From: Rhizobium sp. 9140
Lineage (GTDB): Bacteria; Pseudomonadota; Alphaproteobacteria; Rhizobiales; Rhizobiaceae
Assembly (NCBI RefSeq): GCF_900067135.1
Contig: NZ_FJUR01000001.1
Coordinates: 3,605,123-3,669,122 of the forward strand
Reading direction: 5' to 3'
Length of the DNA: 64,000 bases
Positions within the stretch are counted from its first letter, which is position 1; each line of letters begins with the position of its first letter. The notes below the pieces were generated by a model. That model worked only from the letters and a program-made list of their open reading frames with translations, did not search any database and was not told the origin of the DNA. This document shows positions 9,281-17,443 of this stretch, in pieces. A program made the position numbers and the translations under genes.

Positions 9281-9702
9281 TCGGTCTCCAGGTAGCGGCT
9301 CGTCTGCCACGTCTGCACATAGACGGTGACACCGTTGCCAAGCGGCGCGGCCTGTGCCGACACCAGTTCGAAAAGGTCGCCTCGGGGATCGACCGACCAG
9401 CCAGCAAGCGCCTGCTCGATCGCGCCCTTCATCGTGTCGAAGTCGAGCGCACGTTGCGCGCCCTGGACGTCAGCATGCCGGCGCAGGACGAGCGCCACGA
9501 GGATCTGCGCGTGCACGAGCTGCTCGAAGCCACCCATCGCCAGCGTGTTAGGCTCGGCCTGCTCGCGGTAAGGGATGACGAAGACGGTCCCGTTCTTTGG
9601 AGCCGTCCCTGCGCTGATCGAGGCAAGATCCTCGACCGGCAGCACGTCGGAAACCGCCGTGCCTAGCTCGCTCTTCAAACGGGTGATGACGGCCGCGATC
9701 AA
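9277..9702 (-). CDS. Tail terminator, Mu gp37-like (DUF1834)
   Basis: 141 residues. It fits the Mu gp37/DUF1834 family, which caps the tail tube and mates it to the head connector. Visible features are an N-terminal helix (MIAAVITRLKSEL), a central VFVIPYREQA strand and a C-terminal TVYVQTWQTSRYLE strand. It sits directly after the gp36-like gene with 4-bp overlaps on both sides. Confidence 0.8.
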   Translation of the reverse strand: MIAAVITRLKSELGTAVSDVLPVEDLASISAGTAPKNGTVFVIPYREQAEPNTLAMGGFEQLVHAQILVALVLRRHADVQGAQRALDFDTMKGAIEQALAGWSVDPRGDLFELVSAQAAPLGNGVTVYVQTWQTSRYLETE

Positions 9703-10124
9703 AGCCAGCCCTCCATCTTCTCGCGGGAGAAGACGGGTTCGGGCCCATCGACCCGGATGCCGTCCGAGGTGGATTGCGCCGGCGCGATGCCGTCAGCGCC
9801 GGGAAGAGCGATCAGGCCGCGTGCCGCCTGCTGAAGAGCCGCCATCGCATCCTTGTAATCCCGCACCACGTAGTCGGGCGGACCGTTGCGATGCAGATGG
9901 TAGCGCGCGATCGAGACCGCCCAGGTGGACACGATGGCCGCAACGCTCGACAGCGGCAGGCGGAAGCGAACGGCCAGATAGCCGTTCACCGCGTTGTCGG
10001 CATGGGTGAGCGACGCCTCGACGACATCGGGATCCGCAGCGCCGTCCCCGTCGCGATCCGCGACCTGAAGGATTTCATCCAGGCCGGCGCGTTCGATCAG
10101 ATCTTCGAGCGAGGCGTAGTGCAT
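9699..10124 (-). CDS. Head completion protein, Mu gp36-like (DUF1320)
   Basis: 141 residues from ATG 10124, which overlaps the upstream stop (ATGA). Typical DUF1320 opening (MHYASLEDLIERAG), then ASLTHADNAVNGYLAVRF and ARYHLHR. In Mu-like phages this adaptor sits at the portal-tail interface. The Asp-rich DRDGDGAADPDVV stretch is seen in many family members. Confidence 0.85.
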   Translation of the reverse strand: MHYASLEDLIERAGLDEILQVADRDGDGAADPDVVEASLTHADNAVNGYLAVRFRLPLSSVAAIVSTWAVSIARYHLHRNGPPDYVVRDYKDAMAALQQAARGLIALPGADGIAPAQSTSDGIRVDGPEPVFSREKMEGWL

Positions 10125-10990
10125 CAGACTTCGAAGCCCTCGTCCCACGTGGAGGCGATCGCCAGCGTGTCGAGCAGCTCGGCGTGCTCTCCGATAGTCA
10201 GGTCGATCGTGTCGCCGATGTCCTTCAGCACGTTGTTCTGCCGGGTGCGGCCGGTGAGAATGAACCGGCGCTTCTCGTGGGTGTAGGCGGGACGAGCGCC
10301 CTCGACATCGGCAATGCGCGCAACGCGCAGCGCACTGATCTGGGTCTGAAGCTCGGAGGCCATCTTGACCAGATCACCGACGATCTCAGCCGGATCGTCC
10401 ATCGGATGCCAGCCCTGCAGCGGACCGAGGCCGGCGTGCGTGTCGATGGCGCGCAGGAGCGAAAGGCCGACCGTGGCCTTGTCGATCAGATCGTCAATGT
10501 CCGTGCAGCCCGTCATGTCGAGCGCATATTTCAGGGCGCGCAGATCCAGCGCCTCGTTGCTGGTCGCAACCGGGTCGGCCGCACCCGCGACCAGGACAGC
10601 CGTTCCGCCGTCGGTCCCCTGCGGGATGTCCACGACGGCCCCGTCCATGGGACGCGCGGTGACGCCGCCTGCGAGCAGCGCTGGAACCGAGGCGCTCGCC
10701 ACGATCCCACCGGCTTGGATTTTGGACGCCGTGATCGCGTTCGAGGCGAGCTGATCGGCGGTGACCGTCCCATCTCCGATTTCACTGGCGGTGACGGCCT
10801 CCGCTGGGAAACCGCCTATGCTCCCGGTCTGGATGTTCGAGCCATCGATAACGGTCCCGTCCGGCCCGTTCATGCCGGACGGGTCGGATGCTGCCACGGG
10901 AGGAGTGGCGGCATCCAGCGCCGTGCCCAGGACGTCGGTCCCGGTTTCTTCTGCGATCGGCGCGCTGGATGATGTGATCTTCTTGGCCAT
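10124..10990 (-). CDS. Capsid-locus protein with VTAxxLASNA-type repeats
   Basis: 288 residues, function unknown. Residues about 55-100 contain short repeats (EAVTASEIGDGTVTADQL, then SNAITASKIQAGGI) of the same type as those filling the giant tail-tip protein at 37,584-46,361. The C-terminal half is helical and ends in ARPAYTHEKRRFILTGRT and an acidic tail. It lies between the capsid/membrane-protein genes and gp36. The location and repeat type suggest a virion surface fibre or decoration protein, which is inference. About 105 bp with two hairpins separates it from the upstream gene. Confidence 0.6.
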   Translation of the reverse strand: MAKKITSSSAPIAEETGTDVLGTALDAATPPVAASDPSGMNGPDGTVIDGSNIQTGSIGGFPAEAVTASEIGDGTVTADQLASNAITASKIQAGGIVASASVPALLAGGVTARPMDGAVVDIPQGTDGGTAVLVAGAADPVATSNEALDLRALKYALDMTGCTDIDDLIDKATVGLSLLRAIDTHAGLGPLQGWHPMDDPAEIVGDLVKMASELQTQISALRVARIADVEGARPAYTHEKRRFILTGRTRQNNVLKDIGDTIDLTIGEHAELLDTLAIASTWDEGFEV

Positions 10991-11005
10991 GAACGGTTTC
11001 CCTTC

Positions 11006-11072
11006 GAGCTTTCGGAAAGGAACCGGCCATCCGGTCCCTTTCGAAAAGCTCCGGCCGATTGCGCGGCCGGAG
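11006..11072. other. Pair of strong hairpins between capsid-locus genes
   Basis: Arms 11,006-11,026 and 11,031-11,051 match at 18 of 21 positions around a 4-nt loop. Arms 11,049-11,057 and 11,064-11,072 are perfect 9-bp complements and overlap the first hairpin, so the two structures are mutually exclusive at their shared bases. There is no T-run after either on the minus strand. Both are fully present in prophage B at 56,001-56,067. They could act in mRNA processing or stability rather than termination. Confidence 0.6.
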
Positions 11073-11095
11073 TTCAGTCATTCCCGCCGCCCGCC

Positions 11096-11347
11096 TTAGC
11101 GAGCGGTCAGGCTGAGACCATGCGTGCGGTAGCTGTGGCGGTAGACGGGCTTCAGGGCATCGATGACGAGGAACACGACGACGCCGAAGATCGGGGCCAT
11201 CACGATGAGCGCGGCGGCCGAGGGCGTGTCCCGCAAAAACGTCATGGCAAGCTTGATGACCGGATAGGCGACGTAGACAGCTGCGCTGACGATGGCGAAA
11301 ACCACGGCGCCGATGACGGAAAAGCTGGATCGGAGACAATATTTCAT
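11096..11347 (-). CDS. Small two-helix membrane protein
   Basis: 83 residues from ATG 11347, preceded by a GAAGGGA ribosome site. Two hydrophobic helices are visible (about 8-35 and 44-63, the second AAALIVMAPIFGVVVFLVID), with a basic C-terminus (KPVYRHSYRTHG). It lies between the major capsid and the repeat protein. Nearly identical in both prophages. A membrane protein inside a head operon is unusual. Function unknown; superinfection exclusion or a lysis accessory are possibilities only. Confidence 0.65.
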   Translation of the reverse strand: MKYCLRSSFSVIGAVVFAIVSAAVYVAYPVIKLAMTFLRDTPSAAALIVMAPIFGVVVFLVIDALKPVYRHSYRTHGLSLTAR

Positions 11348-11424
11348 GCTGGTCCCTTCGGGCGTTATCCTCCGGCCGGCTGGCCGAAGGGAGAGCGTGG
11401 CCTGACGGTCAGGCCGAGGCCAAC

Positions 11425-12360
11425 TCAGGCGGCGACATTCTGGAAGAAGTAGCCAAGCTCCGGAGCCGACACGACTTCGGCAACGCTTTCGCCGGAGCGC
11501 ACACGGCGCGATCCGCGAAGGCCGATCTTCGGCTCGTCCATCGAGCCGGCAACGCGGTTGCCGAACTGAGCCGTCCAGCCCCATGTCGGCACTTCGCCCA
11601 TGCTCGACACGATCTTCTCGCGACGGATCAGGGCGCAATGCTTGCCCCAGAGGCGGTAGCGCACTGCCGGCTGGCCCGGACGAGCTGCATTGGCAAATCC
11701 GGAGCCGACGACGATGTCATCAAGTTCGAGGAGATCGGCGACAGCACGCTTGTCGGCGAGACCATCGGCAACGCCGGATGTCGTGAGTGCCCGCAGAACG
11801 TTCGGGTTCTGGCGCATCTGCGACCAAGCCAGCCGGCCCATGACAGCAACGTTCGCACGCATGACCATGCTGTCGAGCGCATCCGTGACGGCGCGGATCG
11901 GCTTGCTGTCAGCGTGGCTCCACTGAGAAGCGCCGGTCAGAACCTCGCGGTTTGCGAGCGGATAGGTCAGCGGGTTGAACGTCTTGTCGGCAACGCGCTT
12001 CTCGCGATCCAGCTCGACGATGTTGGTCAGCTGCTGGACGGCGAAAGCTTCCGGGTCGTAACCGGCCGGCGCCTGCATGATGTCGGCGATCGGAATGATG
12101 GCGTCCTGGCCGTAGTCGGCCGTGGCGGCCGTCACTTCCGTGCCGCCGAACTCCATGATGTTCGGCTCGGACTTACGGCCGACCTTGGTGTCAGGGATCG
12201 TGATCGTCTGGTCGAAGCCGAAGACCATGTACTTAAAGGTCTCAGCCGTCAGACGCGGCTCGAGGCGAGGCATGACCTGATCGGCGATCAGTTCCCCATT
12301 CTTGAAGGCAACGGCGATGCCGGTCAGAACCGGATCGACGGGAAACGGCTGTCCAGCCAT
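11425..12360 (-). CDS. Major capsid protein
   Basis: 311 residues. It forms the capsid shell. It resembles the encapsulin-like/E-type capsid proteins of transposable phages, with residues such as YMVFGFDQTITIPDTKVGR near 44-62 and WGKHCALIRREKIVSSMG in the C-terminal third. The gene follows the protease and decoration genes, the standard order. A GCAGGAG ribosome site lies 9 nt upstream of ATG 12360, consistent with very high expression. Confidence 0.85.
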   Translation of the reverse strand: MAGQPFPVDPVLTGIAVAFKNGELIADQVMPRLEPRLTAETFKYMVFGFDQTITIPDTKVGRKSEPNIMEFGGTEVTAATADYGQDAIIPIADIMQAPAGYDPEAFAVQQLTNIVELDREKRVADKTFNPLTYPLANREVLTGASQWSHADSKPIRAVTDALDSMVMRANVAVMGRLAWSQMRQNPNVLRALTTSGVADGLADKRAVADLLELDDIVVGSGFANAARPGQPAVRYRLWGKHCALIRREKIVSSMGEVPTWGWTAQFGNRVAGSMDEPKIGLRGSRRVRSGESVAEVVSAPELGYFFQNVAA

Positions 12361-12393
12361 ACGTAAGTGCTCCTGCGGGTGTCGATCCGGGCC

Positions 12394-12765
12394 TTAGCCC
12401 TGGATGCGATGGGGGTTGATGAAGGCCTTGGCGATGTCGCCAGCAACGCCGCTTGTAAGGACGCGACCGACGATGAAGTGGTTGACGCCCGCGCCGGGTG
12501 CGGCGGCAACGGCCTTGCCACTAGCGTCTGCCGTGATGCCGGCGCCGGGTGCGACCGTGCCGCCGACGACGACTTCGGCCGGGCCGAACAGCACGACATC
12601 GACGCGCTGGCCGATCTTGGCGCCGTTCGGGTAATCGACGACGCCGGCGATCACGTCGGTTGGCGCCGTCGCCAGCGCGACCTCGCCATCGTTGGCGGTG
12701 AACTTGACCTGGGCGCGATGGGCAAGATCGGTCGAGGCGATGAAGGCTTTGATGAACGGGTTCAT
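12394..12765 (-). CDS. Capsid decoration (cement) protein, DUF2190-like
   Basis: 123 residues, small, beta-rich and Gly/Ala/Val-rich (GVVDYPNGAKIGQRVDVVLFG, with VAPGAGITADASGKA after it). This is the pattern of DUF2190-type head decoration proteins that bind the expanded capsid. It lies between the protease and the capsid gene. Assignment rests on composition and position. Confidence 0.65.
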   Translation of the reverse strand: MNPFIKAFIASTDLAHRAQVKFTANDGEVALATAPTDVIAGVVDYPNGAKIGQRVDVVLFGPAEVVVGGTVAPGAGITADASGKAVAAAPGAGVNHFIVGRVLTSGVAGDIAKAFINPHRIQG

Positions 12766-12775
12766 GCGGCGGTCC

Positions 12776-13891
12776 TCAGCGGCGGTTCTTCAGGCGCATC
12801 GCAGCCGTGGCGGGATCGATGTCCTCGCCGCGTTCCTTCGCAGCCTTGATTTCGGTCTGGATCGCGATGGCGACCTGATTGCTGTCCGAAAAGTCCGGAC
12901 CATTGCCGTTCGCCAGTTCCGTTGTTTCGACGGGCACGGGCAGCTTTTCGAGCAACTCGCGGAAGGCGCCGCGCGGCGATGTCGTCTTCTGAGCGCCGGC
13001 TTCCGAAAAGGTCAGCACGTCGTCGGACATTTCCGAGAACAGCGCGATCGCGGTGTCCTTCAGCCCGATCGGCAGACGGCCGGCTGCGATGACACCTTCG
13101 ACGAACGCGCTGTCAGCCGCAGCCTGGGCCTTGGTGTTGGCCTCGGAGAAGGTCGTTTCGCGCGCCTTGATGGCGGCCTCACGAGCGTCGAGTTCGGCAA
13201 GCCGCTCGGCCTCCGTCTTCTGGACGTTGGTCATGGAAAGATCCTTGGTGGTTTCAGAGAAGGTCGGCCGCACCTCTTCCTCGCGCGCTTCAGCACGCAT
13301 GGAGGCGGCGTTTTCGTTGATCTGGTCGATCTCGTATTGCGGGATGATCCGATCGGCGGTCGCGATGTCGGCCGTCTCGATGAAGTAGTCGCGCATGCCC
13401 CGGAAGAGCCGGCCGATGCTGTCCATCGTCCAGGCGGTGCGCCAAGGCGTCTCGGCAAACTCCAGCACGAGATCCGTCGCTTCCGCGAACTCGATGCCGG
13501 CCAGACCTTTGACGGCCGGTGGCTCGGCGCCGAGGAAGCCGACATGACGAAGATGGTAGGAGCCCGGCGTCGGGTTGCCGGGTGCGGCCGGATCGTAGAG
13601 CGCAGCCGACACCTTCAGGAACTTGCCGTCTCGCACCATCTCGGAAAAGGACGGGTCGAGGCGATCGGGTTCGGCGACGAGGCGTCCGTCTTTCACCGAC
13701 AGCGCCTTCACCCAGCCGAAAGCCGGCGCGTTCGTCTTCGGATGACCGACAACGATCGGCGCCTGATGGTTGGCCGGATCGTAAGAGGAGGCGATCGCCG
13801 CAACATCGGCGTCGGAGAAGGTGATCGCCTTCCCCTGCGTCGAAACATGGCTGCCGGTTTTGAAGATTTCGAACGGTTTCATGCCCGGCAT
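12776..13891 (-). CDS. Head maturation protease and scaffold, Mu gpI-like
   Basis: 371 residues. The N-terminal half matches Mu-type phage proteases (FKTGSHVSTQGKAITFSD, SSYDPANHQAPIVVGHP, then SYHLRHVGFLG). The C-terminal part, from about residue 220, is charged and helical (MTNVQKTEAERLAELDARE) and probably serves as scaffold. In Mu an internal start makes the separate scaffold Z, and the internal MTNVQKTE methionine could do so here. Start ATG 13891 directly abuts a short upstream reading frame; ATG 13882 is an alternative. Confidence 0.85.
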   Translation of the reverse strand: MPGMKPFEIFKTGSHVSTQGKAITFSDADVAAIASSYDPANHQAPIVVGHPKTNAPAFGWVKALSVKDGRLVAEPDRLDPSFSEMVRDGKFLKVSAALYDPAAPGNPTPGSYHLRHVGFLGAEPPAVKGLAGIEFAEATDLVLEFAETPWRTAWTMDSIGRLFRGMRDYFIETADIATADRIIPQYEIDQINENAASMRAEAREEEVRPTFSETTKDLSMTNVQKTEAERLAELDAREAAIKARETTFSEANTKAQAAADSAFVEGVIAAGRLPIGLKDTAIALFSEMSDDVLTFSEAGAQKTTSPRGAFRELLEKLPVPVETTELANGNGPDFSDSNQVAIAIQTEIKAAKERGEDIDPATAAMRLKNRR

Positions 13892-14108
13892 CTAAGCCAA
13901 GGCGTGCCCCGCCGTCGGGACCGCGAAATCGCACACCGAGGAACAAAGGCTGGAAATCGGGACGGGAGGGCGGCAGCGCATGCCGGACACGATCTTCAGA
14001 TCGTTTTCAAAGCCGTTTCAAAGCCCTCTGGCGCGTTTGAACAGCCTGTGCGCCATCACCGGGCCTTAAAGCGCACCATTGGCCTCCTGAGGCCGTTTTG
14101 CAAGCACG
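13892..14108 (-). other. 217-bp leader between gpG and protease genes with short reading frames
   Basis: There is no recognisable gene. On the minus strand an AGGAGG motif (14,088-14,083) precedes a 7-codon frame (14,079-14,056). This overlaps a 12-codon frame (to 14,018), and a 29-codon frame (13,981-13,892) has its stop touching the protease ATG. All three are open in prophage B too. Substitutions in the 29-codon frame change the amino acids, so coding is doubtful. It may be a regulatory leader for head genes. Confidence 0.35.
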
Positions 14109-14609
14109 CTATTTCTGCTCGATCGCATCGACGAAGTGATCCTTGACGATATCGAGGATAGCCGTAATCGACGCCTCGTTGAACCCGAGGAATTGCCGCT
14201 TGGGGATTTTCACGCTCTGAACCTTGAACGTCTGTCCGCCCATCGAGAACACCAGCGCCTCGGCTGTCTTCGGTCGGATCGTTCCGCCCTCATTGTGAAT
14301 CCGCGCATAGACTTCGTTCGAGCCGATCTCGACGCCGTCGCCGGCGAGCTGCCACACGATCTGGGAAAGGCTGCGCGTCTCACCCCGCAGGATGCCTGGG
14401 CCCTTCTTCGTCTTGGCATAGAGCGGATTGAGCGCGACCCACGGCGCGCCGTTCGGATCCTTCTGGTCGATGAAGCGGCGCCGAGTGACCTTGGCTTCGA
14501 ACTCGCCGATGTTCTTCAGCACAGGCTTGATGTTGCCCGCCGCTGCAAGCAGCCGTGCCAGCGCATCATTGATGGAGGCATCGTCGATCGTGATAGTCGC
14601 AGCGGTCAT
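14109..14609 (-). CDS. Virion morphogenesis protein, Mu gpG-like
   Basis: 166 residues. It matches the phage virion morphogenesis family (ITIDDASINDALARLLAA, KVTRRRFIDQKDP, WVALNPLYAKTKK, YARIHNEGGTIRPK). Mu gpG acts in tail completion and head-tail joining. It is separated from MuF by 120 bp carrying an opposing promoter and terminator. The opposing -35 box begins 13 bases upstream of this start codon, so transcription from the other strand could interfere with gpG expression. Confidence 0.85.
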   Translation of the reverse strand: MTAATITIDDASINDALARLLAAAGNIKPVLKNIGEFEAKVTRRRFIDQKDPNGAPWVALNPLYAKTKKGPGILRGETRSLSQIVWQLAGDGVEIGSNEVYARIHNEGGTIRPKTAEALVFSMGGQTFKVQSVKIPKRQFLGFNEASITAILDIVKDHFVDAIEQK

Positions 14610-14621
14610 TGCGTCGTCCCG

Positions 14622-14650
14622 TTGTTCTGCTCGGCTGCCAGTGCTATATT
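14622..14650 (+). promoter_or_regulatory. Sigma70-like promoter on the antisense strand of the head operon
   Basis: TTGTTC (14,622-14,627), a 17-bp spacer and TATATT (14,645-14,650) on the plus strand, opposite to all nearby genes. Transcription would start near 14,657. The boxes and spacing are unchanged in prophage B (59,619-59,647). Confidence 0.5.
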
Positions 14651-14656
14651 CTGGCT

Positions 14657-14729
14657 GTTGGTTGATCGAGGCGCCGGAGCCCTCCGTAGATCATCTGACG
14701 CAAAGCGCGCCCCGGCAGGCGCGCTTTTT
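14657..14729 (+). ncRNA. Candidate antisense small RNA between gpG and MuF genes
   Basis: About 73 nt from the predicted start to an intrinsic terminator, wholly inside the gpG-MuF gap. It would be complementary to the gpG mRNA leader. It contains GGAGCCCTCCG, whose CCCTCC half could pair with ribosome sites. Only two substitutions separate the prophage A and B versions over this stretch. Expression is inferred purely from sequence. Confidence 0.4.
14702..14729 (+). terminator. Intrinsic terminator (plus strand)
   Basis: Perfect 10-bp stem AAAGCGCGCC/GGCGCGCTTT with a 6-nt loop, ending in five T on the plus strand. It stops one base before the MuF stop codon. On the minus strand there is no adequate T-run, so it is oriented against the operon. 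Confidence 0.7.
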
Positions 14730-15974
14730 CTATTCAGCCCGTCGAAACAGAAGCGCACCACGCCGGTAATTCTGAAGGTAATCGTCCTTCGTATCGAAGC
14801 CGGTCACGGCCACCCAGCCCCTGTTGGTCCATTCGAAACGCACGAACAAGGCGCGGCCATCGGGCAGGATGATCCGCTTCAGGTAGGCACGGCGCAAGAC
14901 CACGCCACTTCTCATGGTCGCCCAATCCACCCAGATCTCGTCTGGCGCGATGATGGTATCGGCCAGCAGCTTGGCGTACTGGCCTCGGCCGCGTTTGTCG
15001 CTCTTCAGGCCGACGACGGTCCCGTCCGGCATGCGCTGCTCGAACAGGGACCGGCTGATGGTGATGAGCCCTCCGGACTTGTCGCGGAACGGGCCTTCGT
15101 CCTTCTTCAGGTTGAACCGCTTCAGGAAGCCCTCGACATAGGCTTTCGGCTCAAGCCCCTCCGGCATCAGGTCGCGGCTCTTGGCGGCGGTCGGCTCCGG
15201 GAGATCCGGCAGGTTGACCGGCGCCGGCGTATCCGGCCGATACGCTGGCAGCGGCTCTCGCAGCTCGGTTGGCACAACACCGTCGAGCCACTCCTTGCCG
15301 ACGTTGTATTCCCAGCCGCGATCGATGCCGCCGATCCGCTCTTCCTTCTCCCCGGTGCGAGGATCGATACCGTCATACCTGACCAGCTCGGGCGACTCGT
15401 CCGGCGCATCCTTGCCGAGCGCTTGCATCTCGCGTCGGGACAGAGCCTCGACATCGCAACCGCATCCCCAGCCATTCGGCGGGTAGATGCGGTCCCAGAT
15501 CGGATCGGTTGCGGCCCAGACCTTGCCGTCCCAGGCAAGGTGCTGAAGACGCGGATGCAGCGCGCCGGAATGGACGTACTGCCAGTAGGGCCGATACTTC
15601 AGGACATCGGGATCTGTGAGCTGCTTATAGCGCCCGGCCATATAGCTGGTGCGCATGTTTGTCGTGTAGATGATCCGCGCGCGCCATGCGCGCCGCTCGC
15701 CATCCGTCGATCCACGCGCATTAAAGAGCCAGCCCGTGCGATCGACGATGGCGTCAAAGTCCTTTTGAAACTCTTTGAAGCCCGTTCCCTGGACACGCGC
15801 TTTCTCGATCGCCGCCCGGAAATCTCCCAGCATGTCATCCCGCGTGACGCCGGCGACAGAAAAGCCGCGGACATGGGCTCCATGCTTCAGATCGTCATAG
15901 CGCCTGGTGGGCAGGTTGACCTTGCCGGCGACGAAGTCGATTGCCTCCTGAAACGGGATCTGCTCACCGGCCAT
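14730..15974 (-). CDS. Minor head protein, MuF-like (Mu gp30 / gpF)
   Basis: 414 residues. The N-terminal half carries the MuF domain (WLFNARGSTDGERRAWRAR, IIYTTNMRTSYMAGRY, then PNGWGCGCDVEALS with paired cysteines). MuF proteins enter the head with the portal and may be ejected with DNA. The C-terminal portion (from about 270) is a separate domain (GGLITISRSLFEQRMPDGTV) resembling barnase/EndoU-like toxin or polymorphic C-termini; I cannot name it with certainty. It overlaps the portal stop by 11 bp. The last mismatch with the prophage B copy lies inside this gene at 15,660. Confidence 0.85.
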   Translation of the reverse strand: MAGEQIPFQEAIDFVAGKVNLPTRRYDDLKHGAHVRGFSVAGVTRDDMLGDFRAAIEKARVQGTGFKEFQKDFDAIVDRTGWLFNARGSTDGERRAWRARIIYTTNMRTSYMAGRYKQLTDPDVLKYRPYWQYVHSGALHPRLQHLAWDGKVWAATDPIWDRIYPPNGWGCGCDVEALSRREMQALGKDAPDESPELVRYDGIDPRTGEKEERIGGIDRGWEYNVGKEWLDGVVPTELREPLPAYRPDTPAPVNLPDLPEPTAAKSRDLMPEGLEPKAYVEGFLKRFNLKKDEGPFRDKSGGLITISRSLFEQRMPDGTVVGLKSDKRGRGQYAKLLADTIIAPDEIWVDWATMRSGVVLRRAYLKRIILPDGRALFVRFEWTNRGWVAVTGFDTKDDYLQNYRRGALLFRRAE

Positions 15975-17442
15975 CGACGGATGCCACGCCTTCGAGCTGG
16001 GCGAGCAGCGCGGCCTGCTCGAGGAGCTGAGCCAGATCGTCTACGCCCATCTCCGACGACAGCCGTGCCAGCCGTAGCGTCAGATCGTCATAATCGCGCG
16101 CCTCGGCGAACTCGGTGCGGATCTGTCCGATCATGCTGTCGAACACGCCGGCGCCGGCGGTCTCCAGCTGGTCGGTCAGGTTGGCCACGACACGCTCGCT
16201 GTTGGAACGTGCCGGCGGGTCTGCGAAATCCAGATTATCGAGCGCGCCCTTGGCCGCAACGCCGGGCTTGCCCGGTTTGGTCTCCGGCGCCGGCTTCTCA
16301 ATCCATTCGCCGCCATAGGTGTCGTCGATGTACTGCGGGTCCTTCGGACGATAGCCCATCTTGTAGATCGTCTCGTCGCGCTTGATCTTCTCGTTGAGAT
16401 CCTCGGCCTCGGCGAAATCGCGCCAGACGTCGGGGATGCCGGCGCCGGGAAAGTTCAGCTCGACGATCCACCGGGCGATGGTGTCCTTGATGGTGGCGGA
16501 GATCAGATCGGCATCCGCCTTGGCGATCGCAACGCGCACCTCGTTGTGGACTTCGCCGAGCGATCGCGCGCCGCGCTCGCCGGAGTTCGTGGTCAACGTC
16601 TCACCGAGCACCGCCTCGCTCATAAGTTCGTCGAGGTATCGGTTCAGCTTCTCAAACACGTCGCCGCCGCCGGCCTTCGCCTCCAGCAGCTCTACGATGA
16701 CGTTTTCCGGTACCGCAATGCCGGTGTCGTTCGCCAGCTGCCGGATCGCGGCCAGCATCTCGTCCTGGCGTTGCTTGTCGTAGCCACCGGGATACGTGAT
16801 CTTCGTCGTCGGCGTGCCGTGTTTCTCGACGGCGCGCAGCCACTGTGCCAGTGCGTTGCGCTTCATCCATGCGGGCCAGTAGAGGACTTGCCCTATGCCG
16901 ACGCCATATGGATCGTCTTCATCGTCGTCGATCGAATGCCTGTGAACCACGAACTTCCGATCGGGAACCGGCACACCCTCGATCATGGCAGCGCGCGTCA
17001 GGAGCCGGAGTTTGCCGTCCATGTCGAACCGGAACCGGCGCTGCTTCTTGACCTTAACGGCCTGTAGCGTCCAGACGCCGGCGACATTGGCCCAGAGAAC
17101 CTCGGCAACGGAGAAGCCCTTCAGGACGGCGCCCAGCATGCCGCGTGTCAGCTTGTCGAAGTCGATCGCCTTCAGCTGGCGCTTGACTTCCTCGGCCGCG
17201 CGCTTGTCGAGATCGCTTTCCGATGCCTCGAAGACACTCCATTCGCGGCTGACCACTTCCAGCTTTCGCTTTTGCAGGATGGCGAAGGCATGCGGATCGC
17301 GCCGGATCTCGTCATAGAGCTGATGGCTCTTGCCAAGGCCACGCGTGCGCAGGATCTCGTCTGTCGGCTGCATGACGCCGGCGAACTCCGGGACGAACGG
17401 GTCCGTCCGGATCGTTGCGATCTCCATGGTGGTTTCAGCCAT
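15964..17442 (-). CDS. Portal protein, DUF935 (Mu gp29)
   Basis: 492 residues. Forms the dodecameric ring at the capsid vertex through which DNA is packaged. It fits DUF935 (ILRTRGLGKSHQLYDEI, REWSVFEASESDLDKRAAEE, GTPTTKITYPGGYDKQ, TLTTNSGERGARSLGEVH). It begins one base after the terminase stop. ATG 17442 is preferred over the internal Met at 17427 because it keeps that tight spacing. Identical to the prophage B copy over the shared 487 residues. Confidence 0.9.
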   Translation of the reverse strand: MAETTMEIATIRTDPFVPEFAGVMQPTDEILRTRGLGKSHQLYDEIRRDPHAFAILQKRKLEVVSREWSVFEASESDLDKRAAEEVKRQLKAIDFDKLTRGMLGAVLKGFSVAEVLWANVAGVWTLQAVKVKKQRRFRFDMDGKLRLLTRAAMIEGVPVPDRKFVVHRHSIDDDEDDPYGVGIGQVLYWPAWMKRNALAQWLRAVEKHGTPTTKITYPGGYDKQRQDEMLAAIRQLANDTGIAVPENVIVELLEAKAGGGDVFEKLNRYLDELMSEAVLGETLTTNSGERGARSLGEVHNEVRVAIAKADADLISATIKDTIARWIVELNFPGAGIPDVWRDFAEAEDLNEKIKRDETIYKMGYRPKDPQYIDDTYGGEWIEKPAPETKPGKPGVAAKGALDNLDFADPPARSNSERVVANLTDQLETAGAGVFDSMIGQIRTEFAEARDYDDLTLRLARLSSEMGVDDLAQLLEQAALLAQLEGVASVDGR

Positions 17443-17443
17443 C

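Noticed and set aside
14136..16385. A 749-codon plus-strand frame (and its twin at 59,133-61,382)
   Set aside because: Antisense to gpG, MuF and the portal gene; Arg/Pro-rich end and no recognisable domain.
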